The notes beneath the pieces were generated by a model, which was given only the letters and a program-made list of their open reading frames with translations, searched no databases and was not told the origin of the DNA. The translations under genes and the position numbers were made by a program. A DNA stretch of 64,000 bases from Trileptium ribeirensis (taxonomy: Eukaryota > Nematoda > Enoplea > Enoplida > Thoracostomopsidae), in NCBI GenBank assembly GCA_030248225.1, contig JASANE010011766.1:61290-125289 (forward strand), read 5' to 3'. Shown in pieces: positions 47,372-59,346 of the stretch (the stretch's first letter is position 1; each line of letters begins with the position of its first letter).

Positions 47372-48553
47372 CAGGGAGTAACCGGAATTCCGGTTCCGGT
47401 TCCGGCGAAAATCGTGTTCCGGTTCCGGTTCCGGCAAAGGGCAAAACCATACCGGAACCGGAATTCCGGTTTAAAAATTTTGTTTGAAATTTTCCACGTT
47501 TTTTTCTTCATCGTGTAATCCAAACATATGTAACATATATTATACAATGATCAAGCTATACAACCAAGCAAAAGAAAAGATTAACTAACCAATCTGCCGT
47601 GTGAAACGTAAGTAAGGCACATAATTAGAGCAGGAATTTTTCATAATAACCTGCAGGAGTTTGTTAAATCAAAGTCAGGTCGATGCTTGTAGCAGCTATT
47701 TTACACATCCAGAAGTCTGTGGGATACGTTTGAATTAAACCGGTCCAACTCGGTAACAGAGCATGGCTTACGCAGAAGTACTTAGGGTATGCTTGGCTAA
47801 CATAAATTGCGTCAAGCAGCCGCCAGTGCGCTTGTTAACTTGGTAAATCAGTCTAAATTGAAGTAAACTAACGTTATCTGCAACGCAGCTATAAACTCTT
47901 TCTTGGCAATGAACTGTATTTATTGAAACTGTGCGAGCAGCATCACAGTATGTCTCATTTATAGCATTCTGATTAGAAAGTTATCATCATGATCTAACTG
48001 ACGGGCACTGTTTGTCCAACGCTAGCCTAAACAGTGTCTCTGACCACTGATCAGAAAATTACCTTCTATCTATTATTTTCTCTTAGAATCATATAAACCA
48101 ATAATTTTAAGTTTCCAACAGAAGAACATGTAACAAACGTATGTGTATTAAAGGGAGGCGACTGGAGACAGAGCGAAAGTATGTATTCTATGGTCCAAGC
48201 TTTGTAAGCACATTCGAATTGACGCAGTATACGCAATGGTGTATAGTGGAAGACGTTTTTTGCTCTGAATGTTCAAAAACCGACATATTTGATCGATAAA
48301 TAAACATTATTAGCTTCCTCAGTCTCTTCAATGTTTCAGAAAGGCAATAATACCATCGCAATACATTAAGTTTAATGTAAAAGTTATTTTTAATGCATTT
48401 TAAATCTAGTGTATCTTCATTTCTTCCATCATCTGTTTTACTATATATAAATTTCGAAGACCAGGTTCCGGTTCCGGTTCCGGATCCGGTTTAAATGGAC
48501 GGTTCCGGTTGCTGGTTCCGGTTCCGGTAAATTTCGGTTCCGGTTATTCCCTG
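47372..48553 (+). mobile_element. Complete hAT-like non-autonomous element, copy C, with 8-bp target-site duplication
   Basis: The element begins CAGGGAGTAACCGGAATTCC and ends CCGGTTATTCCCTG, an imperfect terminal inverted repeat with CAGGG at the tip as in many hAT elements. It is flanked by AACTGCAG at 47364-47371 and again at 48554-48561, a perfect 8-bp duplication diagnostic of hAT-type insertion. Length is 1,182 bp. The subterminal regions are arrays of CCGGTT hexamers. No frame encodes a transposase, so it must have been mobilised in trans. It sits in MAP7 intron 4. Confidence 0.92.
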
Positions 48554-50370
48554 AACTGCAGCTAAGAATTTTTGTTTTCATCTCCGACATATTATGAAAA
48601 GGTACCACAACTTACAGTCGACTGTCGCGCGAGCATAATTACGTATGTTAATATATTTTAAAATACGTCAATACAGCCCTTACCAAGTCTAACTACCGCT
48701 CTCTCAAAATCAAATATTGCTGTAAAATAGTTTTACTATTAACGTTAGCATTTTATGATTTTTACGACCACAATTCACTCGCTCGGTAGCCGATAGTCAC
48801 TATTTACTATCCTACATAAATGAAGTATTATGCAAACATTCTCCTTTTACGTCAAATGATGTAAATATATTCCCCCATGGTATTACAGAGTTGACAACTC
48901 CTTACACCGTAAAATTCCGTTGTTGGTATAAACATCACATCCACAAGTTTCCATGAGACATGTTATGTATATATCTGCTTCCAGGTGTTAAAGCATAGAG
49001 TTTTGCGGGGGGGGGTCTTACTCGACACTATCAACAAGAACATATGGTTAGAACGTTGTGCATGAAATATGCTGGCAACAAGTATGTCTAAAGCTTTTTA
49101 TCAAGGTTTTGTAAACTCCAACGTCTACTTCAATCGAAATGTGTCTTAAAAATAATACCAGTGAATCGGTGATTCCGTGAACGCGATAGTGAATTTGCAC
49201 AGCCATATGCACGTAGATATTTTGTAATAAAATAAATGCATTACGTAAACACAATTATAAAAGAAATCAGCTTTTTTCAAAATCAACTATATACCAAACA
49301 TATTGCAACACAATAACCAATTTCTGGCCGAAAGACAAAAGTAGATTTTTTCATAACTATGAGTTTTCCGTTACAATTTTTAAAATCTAGTTTTTTTACA
49401 TTAGAGATTATGGTACATACATACGTACTAGCCACAATTGACCGCTGTACTTTGATGGTTCGCTCGCAACTTGCCGTGAAAAAATAAAATTTTAAATTAA
49501 AATTTTGTGTATAATTTGATAATTGTTCGATCGCTCGAACAGCGGCACACAATCGTGGCAAAATCGTATAAACAGAAAAAACCAAGCGAAACGATCACTG
49601 GAAAACCAATAATGCTGAAACGAGAATATAAACAAAGAATAGCAAGAGAGCATAAAACGTTGCGCAATTTTAGGCAGGCCGTTAATGACATTTGAATTAC
49701 CCTATGATTACAAAAAAGCAATCCTTGTGAGCGTGAATGTGTTATTCAACGGGGAGAAAACTCAGTGATAGTTTATTGTAATGTGTACTCAATCATAGTG
49801 TAATGTCTTACAAATTCAGGTAACCTCGCCGTTGAATAACTTCGCGGACTTTGTGTCACAATACAAAGCAAAACCACAGGTTTACCATTACAGAAGCCTT
49901 TTCGAATATTCTAGTTCATCAGTAGTGGATCAATAATATTGCGTCTACAAGAAGGTTAAGTTTAACTTAGCAGGTATGACAGACAGCTTAGGACGCCGGT
50001 GCATGAAAAAGCAAACGAATATTATTCCGGTTACGCTGTGAATATGTACCTATAAAACTATACTGATTTGAAGAGTTTTGAAGTTTTAACACTGATTAAG
50101 CGACAATAATTTTTACAACACAAAAACAGCACAACGCTGCCGCATAAAAGGAAACCGCGTGAAGTAACATGCAACGAAAAGAAAAGCATCAAAGCCCCAA
50201 TGCGTCCAGCTGGTGAAATAATGCGGACATGTCATGGAAAAGAGAATGATTGAAACAGAATTTGTATAAGAGTCATTAATCATTACAAAACTCAGAAAAC
50301 AGAGTGAAAATGAAACAAAAATACTTGTACAAAAGCGGCAATTTTAAATTTTCAGCGTTCGTCTACTTAC
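48554..50370. other. Intron 4, part next to exon 4, no gene seen
   Basis: 1.8 kb of AT-rich DNA. Contains a G9 run at about 49006-49014. Short plus-strand ORFs near 49.5 kb lack a convincing start or family. Confidence 0.5.
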
Positions 50371-50547
50371 TGCTCGGGGAGAGGCCAATATTACTGCTTA
50401 GATTATTGGGCCTGCTGCGTGATCGATTAATGTTAAAAGATGTTCGCAGGTCGTGGCCATCGTCTGTATGTAACTCTTGCGCTTGGTTCTTTGGACCAAG
50501 ACGGGCATCATAGACGCGATTAGCGGCGTCAACGCGGTCAAGATAGG
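50371..50547 (-). CDS. MAP7: MAP7-like gene, exon 4 (linker after the microtubule-binding helix)
   Basis: Acceptor CATTTTAG precedes 50547 and donor GTAAGT follows 50371. Phase 1 in and phase 1 out, matching exons 3 and 5. It encodes about 59 residues: YLDRVDAANRVYDARLGPKN, then a polar stretch (HTDDGHDLR) and SFNINRSRSRPNN, leading into IGLSPS. It is polar, part basic, with no fold predicted by eye. Its place, directly after the FGSSTPR segment, fits the start of the variable linker of ensconsin-type proteins. Confidence 0.82.
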
Positions 50548-50644
50548 CTAAAATGAACGGAATACACCATAGGTTATAGTTCATTCTCATAGTTATCGTA
50601 GTCGCTGTGGACTAAGCCACGTGCACATGCCTATACACATAACA

Positions 50645-51920
50645 ACTAGTAACTCTACCGAGATTGCAGAACGTCGTGAAGCATAGGTACAGTTACGCCT
50701 ACGCCTTTTGCGTGCACATCAAATCAGCTCTCGATAGCATTCGTCGATATGCTATATGTGGACATCACACAATACCAGCACAAGTTACAACAAAACTAAC
50801 ACGGGCAATGAGTTTCTCATGCCCCAAAACCCCCAGGTGCAACTTATCAGCCGCCCAGGACGTCAGAACAAATTTTTGAATTTTGGGTCCTGGAACCATT
50901 GGGGAAACATGCCTCAAACCCCATAACTCTAGAACCAGAGCCTTAATCGAAAAACAAAAAATAGGCATTAATTATCATTTTACAATAAAATACAACCATC
51001 CAGAGACAAAAATAACCTTGCTTTCATGAAGGGTACTAAAAACCCTCATTTTGACCTCTGGCCCCGAACCATGGGGCGTCATACCCCCGTACCATTGGGT
51101 CACAGAGCAAAACCAATACCGGCAATGAGTTTCCCATGCCCGCAAACCCCCAAGTGAAACTTTTCAGCCGCCCAGGACGTCAGAACCATGAGGGTGCAAT
51201 ACCTCAAACCCTATAACTCCAAAACCGGAGCCTTAATCGAAAAACAAAAAAGAGGCATCAGCATTTATCATTTTACTATGAAATAAAACCAACCAGAAAA
51301 ATAAATTCGAATCTTAAGATAAAAATAACCCGTAAAGCGCACTAAAAACCCTAATTTTGACCTCTGACCCCGAACCATGTGGCACAAAACCGGGGTACCC
51401 ATGGAACCATGGGTCGCAGAACAAAACCGGCACCGGCAACGAGTTTCCCATGCCTGAAAACCCCCAGTGAAAACTTATCAGCCGCCCAAGAGGTCAGAAC
51501 AAATTTTCAAATTTTGGGTCGAGGAACCATTGGGGCGCCATACCCCCGTACCTCAAACCGCATTAATCCAGAACCGGAGCCTTAATCGAAAAACAAAAAA
51601 GAGGCACCGGCATTTATCATTTTACTATATATAAAATAAATCCATCCAGAGAAAAAATTCGATAGTTAAGATAAAAATAACCTTGCTTCCGTGAAGGGTA
51701 CTAAAATGGTGCAAAAACCCACATTTTGACCCCTGACCCCGGAACCAGACCCCAAATCAAAAAACGGTCGGGGATGTACACTGTAAATCACTATGCCGGT
51801 TGGAAAGAGCCCAAGATCATTAAAATCGGTTGAGGCGTTCTCGACTTATGGCCGGTCACACACACACAGACGGAATTTAAAAGATTTCACCCTGCAACAC
51901 ACAATCTCCACTACGTTCTG
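50645..51920 (+). repeat. Dispersed repeat family R, copy 3 (long form)
   Basis: Starts ACTAGTAACTCTACCGAG and ends with CGGAATTTAAAAGATTTCAC..CAACACACAATCTCC. Internal GGCAATGAGTTTCYCATGCC units lie at about 50803, 51120 and 51435, a spacing of about 316 bp. Same orientation and block order as copy 2, with independent small deletions. It lies about 100 bp upstream (gene sense) of exon 4's acceptor. Confidence 0.85.
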
Positions 51921-54045
51921 AATATATACTATGCATGGTACCACAATGGTTATACAAAAACATGGTATGCAAGTTTTTCAGACACATAAAAATAGACCTG
52001 AGTTACTAACCTAGCAATATATTGTGTTTGAGACCTACTAATCCGTTTCATTCGTTATTTAAACTGCAGAGCTACTACTCTGCTAGACGTGAAAGCAGCT
52101 GCCTTCGAAATTTCACATGAAGTTCAATAATACGCCGAAAAAGCGTTACTCGCATAACTGAGTAAAAATTCAAATGTAGTTTTGTTGCAGAGAAACAATA
52201 ATATCAAACACTTATTTGAGCCATTACACCACTTGACTCTGTTAGTGAATACTCAATGTAGTGAGTGAAATGAGCGACAGGAAGAATTCTTACTAGGCGT
52301 GATAGTGGTGAAATCTGACAATGTCTGTTACTGGTTTTTAGTGTTACACGATAAGTTAAGTTTGGCTAGATGGGTTGATTCACGCGATAGCTCACTGTGC
52401 TAAGCTATAAGGGGTAAACAGTGACGCCGTGGGCCCTCCCTATAAAATCTAACAAAACTCGCCTGTGTTTCGGTGGAGAACACTTACGCCTGTCTACAAC
52501 CGATTACATTTGTTCATGATATTTACAGGGAAATGTTAGATAAAATTGTGTTTGGACGACTATCACTGATTTATCGGGCAAATGCGGTGCATCTTACAAT
52601 ATGCTCTTAAAGCATCCTGACTTTGTAATATATAGTTTCGCTATGTATGATATAAAAGCCAAACAAAGCAGACTTTAACCAAACATTATAAAGCAGTTAG
52701 CCACTACGTGTTGCTAGCGTGACTGCAAAGTTATAACAAGCATTACGATTTATCAAATACATGTCATACTGTATGTATAGTGAGTTCATGCTCGCACGGT
52801 GGATAACGCAATGGTATATAGCTATAGATATGATCTCGTGTTAACATTTTGAGCCAGCCAAAGAATTCAAAGGGACCACTGGAACTGGCCACAATGCATT
52901 CTTTGGCTTGGATTGCTTTTAAATATTGTGTCTTCACTTGATATCGTTAAAAATCTTTTGGCAAACCAACGTAGTGCTGGTAGATCAGATCAGTATACAA
53001 ATGTAGGTGATAACTAGCTGAAGTGTAAATTATTACCTAAATGGTGAATTCTGAATGTTGAATAAGTAATCTAGAGAAACATACATAGTTGTATTGACAA
53101 TTAACTAACGCGAGCCTAATATTAGCTAAGATGGGAAATTCTTAGTGCTGAATTTAGAGCGACGTATATAGCTGTACTGGCAGTTAACAAATGTGAGCCT
53201 AGTTTTAGCCATGTTTCTTGAACAGGTGAGAAAATATACCCGCTTATTGTGCTCGGAACCTGCAAGCACATAGGCATAACTTATTCTACAATATGGTCAA
53301 GCGATTGCGGACTTATTATAAATTTCGTGTATTTTGGGTGCCATGGGGACATTGAAAACCGTTTTTATCCAACTATACAGCATAAATAACAATAATAACA
53401 CATCATTAGTTATTTTGGGTATCACGGGCGCACTTAAAAAAACCAGTTTTGGCCCGAATCCTACATCCTAAAACAACCACGTAGCAAAGCTTAAATATAA
53501 TGTCTAAAAGAGTGTTATTTGAAGCACAAAATGAATCTAATATGACTCAGGCATCTTCACTGGTTGTCGAGTTACAATAAGTAACACGATTTTGGTCCTA
53601 TCAGGACCCCACCCGGCCCATTTTTTCAGGCTGGGTTGGGAGAATATGTTGGAATCGGGATTCATGTCTAACTAAAGGGAACATATAGAGATTTCAAGCT
53701 ACCAAATGAGCAAGCGAGCTTAGCTATCCGCTGTTATAACAATGAGTTATGTGTAACCCTAGAAACACAACAATCGGTGTTAAATTTCAACCCTATCACG
53801 GCTAGAATTCTTCACTTCACTTGCTTCAATCACTACACTCAGAATTGAACAAAGCTTAGCCGCACGCATAGACACTACAATAAAGCACATAATTATATTT
53901 AGCACTTTCTGCAAATTGTTAGTAATGGTGGTATTTAATGTAAAAATACTGATTTCTCTGCACTTCACACATTTCATGAGTTGAAAGCTGCAACCGCCAA
54001 CAACGTTGTATACGTTAAAATACCAAAATAAAACATGGTACTTAC
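51921..54045. other. Intron 3, no gene seen
   Basis: AT-rich sequence. Two similar stretches at about 53040-53110 and 53135-53210 (GAATTCTGAATGTTGAAT.., GGGAAATTCTTAGTGCTGAAT.., both followed by ATTGACAATTAAC/ACTGGCAGTTAAC) suggest an old local duplication of about 100 bp. Confidence 0.45.
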
Positions 54046-54157
54046 TTAGAACACGTGGAGTTGAACTTCCGAATGCGTATACAGGCTTTTCTTTCTTCGC
54101 CCTCGCTGCGCGTTCTCTCTCGTCATTTTGACGACTGGATAGTATAACTTTGCGCTG
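54046..54157 (-). CDS. MAP7: MAP7-like gene, exon 3 (end of N-terminal helix, FGSSTPR motif)
   Basis: Acceptor TTTTAG precedes 54157; a second CAG three bases on would drop one Gln. Donor GTAAGT follows 54046. Phase 0 in, phase 1 out. It encodes QRKVILSSRQNDERERAARA, KKEKPVYAFGSSTPRVL and the first base of the next codon. Joined to exon 2 it continues the charged helix as ..LEEQEK/QRKV... The FGSSTPR segment is one I associate with invertebrate ensconsins at this position. Confidence 0.85.
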
Positions 54158-55066
54158 CTAAAATTAAATCAAAAACAAATACAAATATATTCCAGTACGA
54201 TAACTGTGTAAGCAGGAATGTACAACACAATCGCAGTGTGGACGTTCGAAGAAAGCTAGATTTATAATTTCTGCGCAAAAATTGAATTACGCAGAAAGTA
54301 ACATGTTGGGCATGAAAAACGACATTCTAATAAAGCATTCTAAAAGCTACAGCTTTGTTTAATAACATACGCGTTTCGCTGCTAGTGGATAGATTTTCCT
54401 ATGAAATTGCTCATTTTTCATGTCGCTCGCAAATGCTGAAAAAAGAGTAATTTTCTACCGCGCACAACAATAAAATGCAATACTGAAGTACGTAAATTAT
54501 ATATATTGTATTAATCTCAGGGTTTTCTTTTATGCAGAGTGAGGTGTGTTGCACAAAGTGCTATAATAATGCACAGTTTTGCTTTAGGCGATTTTTAGTC
54601 GAACTCTGGGGAACAAGTAAAAAATTGAACTATATAATAGCTTGTGTTATCGGTAAAATGATGAATCCTGAGTGTTGAACATATGTCATTTATACCCACT
54701 TAATACATGTTCACTAATATAGAATCTACATTTATACGGCCCTCAGTGACTTGTTATACATCGTTGCTCGATAAAACATTGGACCACCTACAGTTTGCAC
54801 AAAAACATGGTTCATATGAAAAATGTCTCAACAAGATGGCACTAGGCCCAACTCTGTGGTTCTCTAAAAATATAGCAATTCCGACAAGATCTTCAGCAAA
54901 CCGATTTTGACAGAGCTATGCCACAAGCTCTTCGGGTAGTGGCCAACTAATAATTTTGTGAGGATTCTACGCTTTTCAGCACGTGGTTGCGCCTGGCGTT
55001 ACCATGTTTCAATGTGGTCAACTGCTTGAAAATGCATCACAATATTTTATATAATGTAATATATAC
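54158..55066. other. Intron 2 with a possible cryptic or poison exon
   Basis: 909-bp intron between two phase-0 ends. A 65-bp segment at 54371-54435 has a strong acceptor (TTTTTTCAG) and donor (GTATGT), but its length is not a multiple of three and, read from exon 2, it meets TGA after five codons. Confidence 0.6.
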
Positions 55067-55226
55067 CTTTTCTTGTTCTTCGAGGAAATTTTTCCTACGA
55101 TCAAACTCGGCGCGTCGTTGTTGTTCTTTGGCTTTCTGTTGTTTCACACGACGCTGTATCTGTTCTTCGCGTGCTTGACGACGTTCTTCTTCACGTTTCT
55201 GGCTAGCTTCTAACCGCGCAATTTTT
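55067..55226 (-). CDS. MAP7: MAP7-like gene, exon 2 (N-terminal microtubule-binding helix)
   Basis: Acceptor CTATTAG precedes 55226 and donor GTATAT follows 55067. The exon enters in phase 2, completing a Glu codon with exon 1, and ends in phase 0. It encodes about 53 residues of uninterrupted charged helix: KIARLEASQKREEERRQARE, QIQRRVKQQKAKEQQRRAEF, DRRKNFLEEQEK. The spacing of Arg/Lys and Glu resembles the MAP7 N-terminal region, a long single helix lying along the microtubule. Higher GC than the intron around it. Confidence 0.87.
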
Positions 55227-56504
55227 CTAATAGGAAAAAAATAAATGTACATGTTTTAAATAATCGTCTACTCATCTTGCGAACGAAAATACAACAAATG
55301 ACAAGTTGTAGAAAAAACGTGTCTAATGGAGACGCGTGCCCGTCTGCCATGAATCGATCATTTGCATATACTTATGATTTGACGTACACTTTACTCGATG
55401 TACATATTGTATATAATACGAATAATATAGCTGTTGTGGGAAACGATATACTGCGGCTTGTCTGCGCCCAGTAACTACCACGACTAGTGTTGTCCACGGC
55501 CCGGTCGGGACCGACTTTAATATTTAAAACAGACCGAATGGTTGCAAATTTCCTGACTAGAACTGTAAATTCACAAAAAAAAATCTCCAAAATTAAATTT
55601 GCTACTCAGAGTTACTGTGATATTCGTTAGCATGTGTTACTATAACATTTATCTAACAATATACGTCAAAACCACTTCTAAAAAGAAGCATCAACAATTT
55701 TGGTCCACTCTTTGACATGTGAAAATAAAATCGTGACTTGGTCAGTCCGCACCAAGCTGGCTTGTTTTTAGCATTATAAATGGTGGTAATTAATGTTGAA
55801 ATTGGGACAAAAATTTTTTGGAGTTAGTTAACATAGGGGTTTCGGCCGAGTGGGGTGGCGGCGGTCACGGGGTAGAATTTCCCGAACATAGGGGTTTGGA
55901 AAGTGGGGAAGGGGGTCCCCATCCCCCACTGTGGACAGGCCAGCCTGCACGGACCACACAACTTGCTAACGTTGCATCACTTACCACGATGGTGTTAATT
56001 GAGCCCCGTGAGGCCTTAAAAAGACACAGAAACACAATAATATATATATCAGCAATGCATTAAGGGCAATGTTATAGCAGTTTCTAAAACATAAAGCCAT
56101 AAAAACTTTTATATCTTCCTCCGATGACCAATATTGACATAAATTTTCGACAATTTTAAATCCCAACTGTCAAGTTATAATTCTAGAAATATATCGTTTT
56201 TAATACAGTAGGTCCTATCGCTTGTAGATTTGGATACATAACGCGAAAATACAATTGCTTTCATAATATTCAGTAACGTCAAAAACGTTTTCATAAATCG
56301 TTTCCGTTCTCAGCCGCGCGTACAACTAAAATTAAAGATATTTATGTTGCATAAGTTTAGCGTTTTTAGTTTCAACCTTATATATAAACTCATCGTTTAC
56401 TCTACCTATAAATTTAACCTTTACAAGTTATATATATTTTCAATTCTTACTAATTTATCGAAAACGACTGCCCTTACAAAAATTGTATTAGAGTATTTTT
56501 TCTG
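55227..56504. other. Intron 1, part next to exon 2, no gene seen
   Basis: AT-rich DNA; a GGGGTGGCGGCGG patch near 55850 is followed by GGGGAAGGGGGTCCCC near 55904. No coding frame recognised. Confidence 0.5.
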
Positions 56505-56640
56505 AGGGTCGGCGTGGGGACCCTAACCCGCCAGGCCGAGCCCCTTGATTTTAGCTTCCCTCTCCCCCGAGATTTTACCAGCGGATTTTTCAGATAGTTA
56601 TTTTTCAACTCACGTGTTTTTGCAATTCGATTTCTATCGC
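56505..56640 (+). repeat. Dispersed repeat, shared with 43455-43590
   Basis: Same ordered blocks as the 43.5 kb copy (C-rich patch, GAGATTTTACC, TTTTTCAGATAGTTATTTTTCA, CGATTTCTATCG). It ends about 25 bp before the hAT-like copy D. Confidence 0.6.
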
Positions 56641-56714
56641 AGTTACTGTAATTCCAATTATATATATAACCGGAACCGGGAATATACCGGAACCGGAACC
56701 AGCAACCGGAACAG

Positions 56715-58391
56715 TAAAGATGAGATGTAAAGCTTAAGCTATTTGACGAAGTTTCACTTGTAACTAATACAATCAAGTACCTTGGAGTGGTGATTGATAA
56801 CAAATTACTATGGAGATATCATATAGAACTGGTCGTGAAAAAGGGGGTCAGCACACTAATGGCATGTAGAGGAATAATTGGAAAGGCATGGGGAATTAAA
56901 CAAAAGATTTAGATTTTATGGTATATTTATAATAGCATCGTACTTCCATCCGTTTGTTACGGTGCTGTAGTCTGGTGGCATAAAGTCCAACTTAAAACAT
57001 ATGCAAGAAAGCTTGCGAAAGTATCCAGATTAGCCTGTGTTATGATGATTGGTGCCATGAAATCGACACCGACGTTAGGAATGGAAGTTTTATTAAATGT
57101 TTTGCCACTAGATCTAGCGGTCATAGAAGAAGGTATAAAACAGTTGCATGGGATTCAATGTATATGTCCGCATACACTTGATGTAATTCAAGGGTATCAT
57201 GCTGATACAGAAGAAATTAGGAATGAATTGCCTGTACTCAACTTCCCTTGCGACTATATGTCATCGCAAATAGCGGATGGGTGTACTTGGCACACAGTTG
57301 TTCCAAGTCGTGAGAGTTGGCTAGATGAGACAAGGCGACTTAGAGAGAAGTCTAATAACACTATAATATGTTATACAGATGGATCTCTTGTGAAACTCCA
57401 GGGGAAAACTTCCACTGGAGCAGGATTCTCCATGGGGACCAGAAACCATGTATACTCACTGGGTGCATATATAAGTGTTTTCCAAGCAGAAGTATATGCA
57501 ATAAAAGCCTGTGCAGACAATATCATAGAAAATAAAACGCTCAATATGAATATAAGGATCTTTTCAGACAGCCGCGCTGCTTTCAAAGCACTTGAGGCTG
57601 ACCTGGTTAAATCCAAATTAGTCTTACAGTGCAGTGTGAGTTTAAGAGAATTGTCCAAACAGAATGAGGTATCACTTATATGGGTACCAGGTCATAGTAA
57701 CATAGAAGGAAATGAAACAGCTGATCAGCTAGCCCGAAGAGGTTCATCAAAGCTACTTGTAGGACCAGAATCTATCCTTCCAATCTCAAGGGAGGAAGTT
57801 GCAACAAGGATAAAATCTTGGCTACATAGAAAGTTTGTTACTAGATGGATGCTGGAAGCAACGTGTAAACAGACAAAGAGTATCATTAGTACGCCGAATA
57901 AGAAATATAGTAATTATTTGTTAGGATTAACAAAAGACAGAATAAGACAGTGCGTTCAAGGAATAACGGAGCATAGCCGGCTAAACTTTCACCTACATAA
58001 GTTAAAAGTTACAGGAAATAAACATTGCTCTCATTGTGGCATCGACGAGACATCAGAACACTTTCTGTGTGCTTGTCCTAGGTTTGCAGACAGTCGGACA
58101 GAAATTCTAGGGAATACAGTAATTAATATAGAAGGCTTGATAGATAACAACATTAAGAAGTTATGTAGGTTTATTCTCAGTACTGGTAGGCTTGCTGTCG
58201 AAAACCATGATTAAAACGGAATAAAACGTCTTAGGTATATAATCCAAAACAAGATAACACTTTGCACTTTCACAGTTTTTTAAATCCCAGATTCTGACGT
58301 CATTCACAGTTTGTGATGCTGATGCAATGGACGTGGCATTCATGTTCCCGCGTGTTTTTGTAGCCCAGTATAGCTAAATCTAATCTAATCT
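56715..58391 (+). mobile_element. I-type non-LTR retrotransposon insertion, 5'-truncated, with 11-bp target-site duplication
   Basis: Flanked by AACCGGAACAG at 56704-56714 and 58392-58402, which is sequence of the host hAT copy. The element ends in short tandem repeats (TCTAATCTAATCTAA), as I-clade elements end in simple repeats rather than poly(A). Its 5' end is lost within the RT-RNase H connection. It carries a long 3' reading frame with RNase H. One TAG (about 56908) interrupts the upstream part. Because it sits inside copy D, it is younger than that copy. Confidence 0.88.
57042..58214 (+). pseudogene. RNase H domain and zinc knuckle of an I-type polyprotein (truncated)
   Basis: A 390-codon frame is open to TAA at 58212-58214. 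RNase H catalytic landmarks appear in order: YTDGS (about residue 107), FQAEVYAI (about 147), FSDSRAA (about 175) and GHSNIEGNETAD (about 221). They supply the acidic residues and the His-containing loop expected of an active RNase H. Near residue 328 HCSHCGIDETSEHFLCACPRF forms a CCHC-type zinc knuckle. The RT domain proper is missing, so this is only the C-terminal third of a polyprotein. The frame is unusually well kept for the window. Confidence 0.88.
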
Positions 58392-59346
58392 AACCGGAAC
58401 AGTCCATTTAAACCGGATCCGGAACCTGGTATTCGAAATTTATATATAGTAAAACAGATGAAGGAAGAAATGAAGGTATAGTGGATTTAAAATGCATTAA
58501 AAATAACTTTTACATTAAACTTAATGTATTACGTTGGCATTATAGCCGTTAACTTTAAAGAGACTGAGGAAGCTGATAATGTATATTTTTTCGATCAATA
58601 TGCAGACTTTTGGACACCCAGAGCTTTCGACTATACATCATTGCATATACTGTGTCAAATTGAATGTGCTTACAAAGCTTGGAGTGTAGAATACACCCTT
58701 TCGCTCTGTCTCCAATTGCCTCCATTTACTACACATACGGTTGTTACATGATCTTCAGTAGTAAACTTGAAATTATTGGTTTATATGATTCTAGATAGAA
58801 TAATAGACAGAAGGTAATTTCCTGATCAGTGGTCAGAGACACTGTTTAGGCTAGCGTTGGACAAGCAGTGCCCCTCAGTTAGATGATAATGATAACTTTC
58901 TAATCAGAATGCAATAAATGAGACAAACCATGATGCTGCTCGCACAGTTTCAATAAATACAGTTCATTGTCAAGAAAACACTTTCTAGCTGCGTTGCAGA
59001 TAACGTTAGTTTACTTCAATTTAGACTGATTTTCAAAGTTTACAAACGCACTGGCTCCTGCTTGACACAATTTATGTTAGCCAAGCATACCCTAAGTATA
59101 TCTGCTACGCCATATATTCTCTGTTACCGAGTTGGGCCGGTTTAATTCTAACGTACCTCGCAGACTTCTGAATGTATAAAATAGCTGCTACAAGCATCGA
59201 TCTGGCTTTGTTTTGTTAACAAACTCCTATAGGTTATTATGAAAAATTCCTACTGTAATTATGTGTCCTACCTACGTTTCACACGGCAAATTGCTTATTT
59301 AATCTTTTTTGCTTGGTTGTATTGGAGCTTGATCATTGTATAATAT

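Noticed and set aside
49507..49695. Basic ORF of 62 codons at 49.5 kb
   Set aside because: It begins at a non-ATG codon, no splice context or family was recognised, and its composition fits chance in AT-rich DNA.
54371..54435. Segment with strong splice sites considered as a constitutive MAP7 exon
   Set aside because: Exon 2 ends and exon 3 begins in phase 0, and joining them directly continues the helix. The 65-bp segment would break the frame. Kept only as a possible poison exon.
58524..58751. ORF in the hAT-like copy D (and its counterparts in copies B and E)
   Set aside because: The frames are not conserved between copies in length or start, and show no transposase motifs. The elements appear non-coding.
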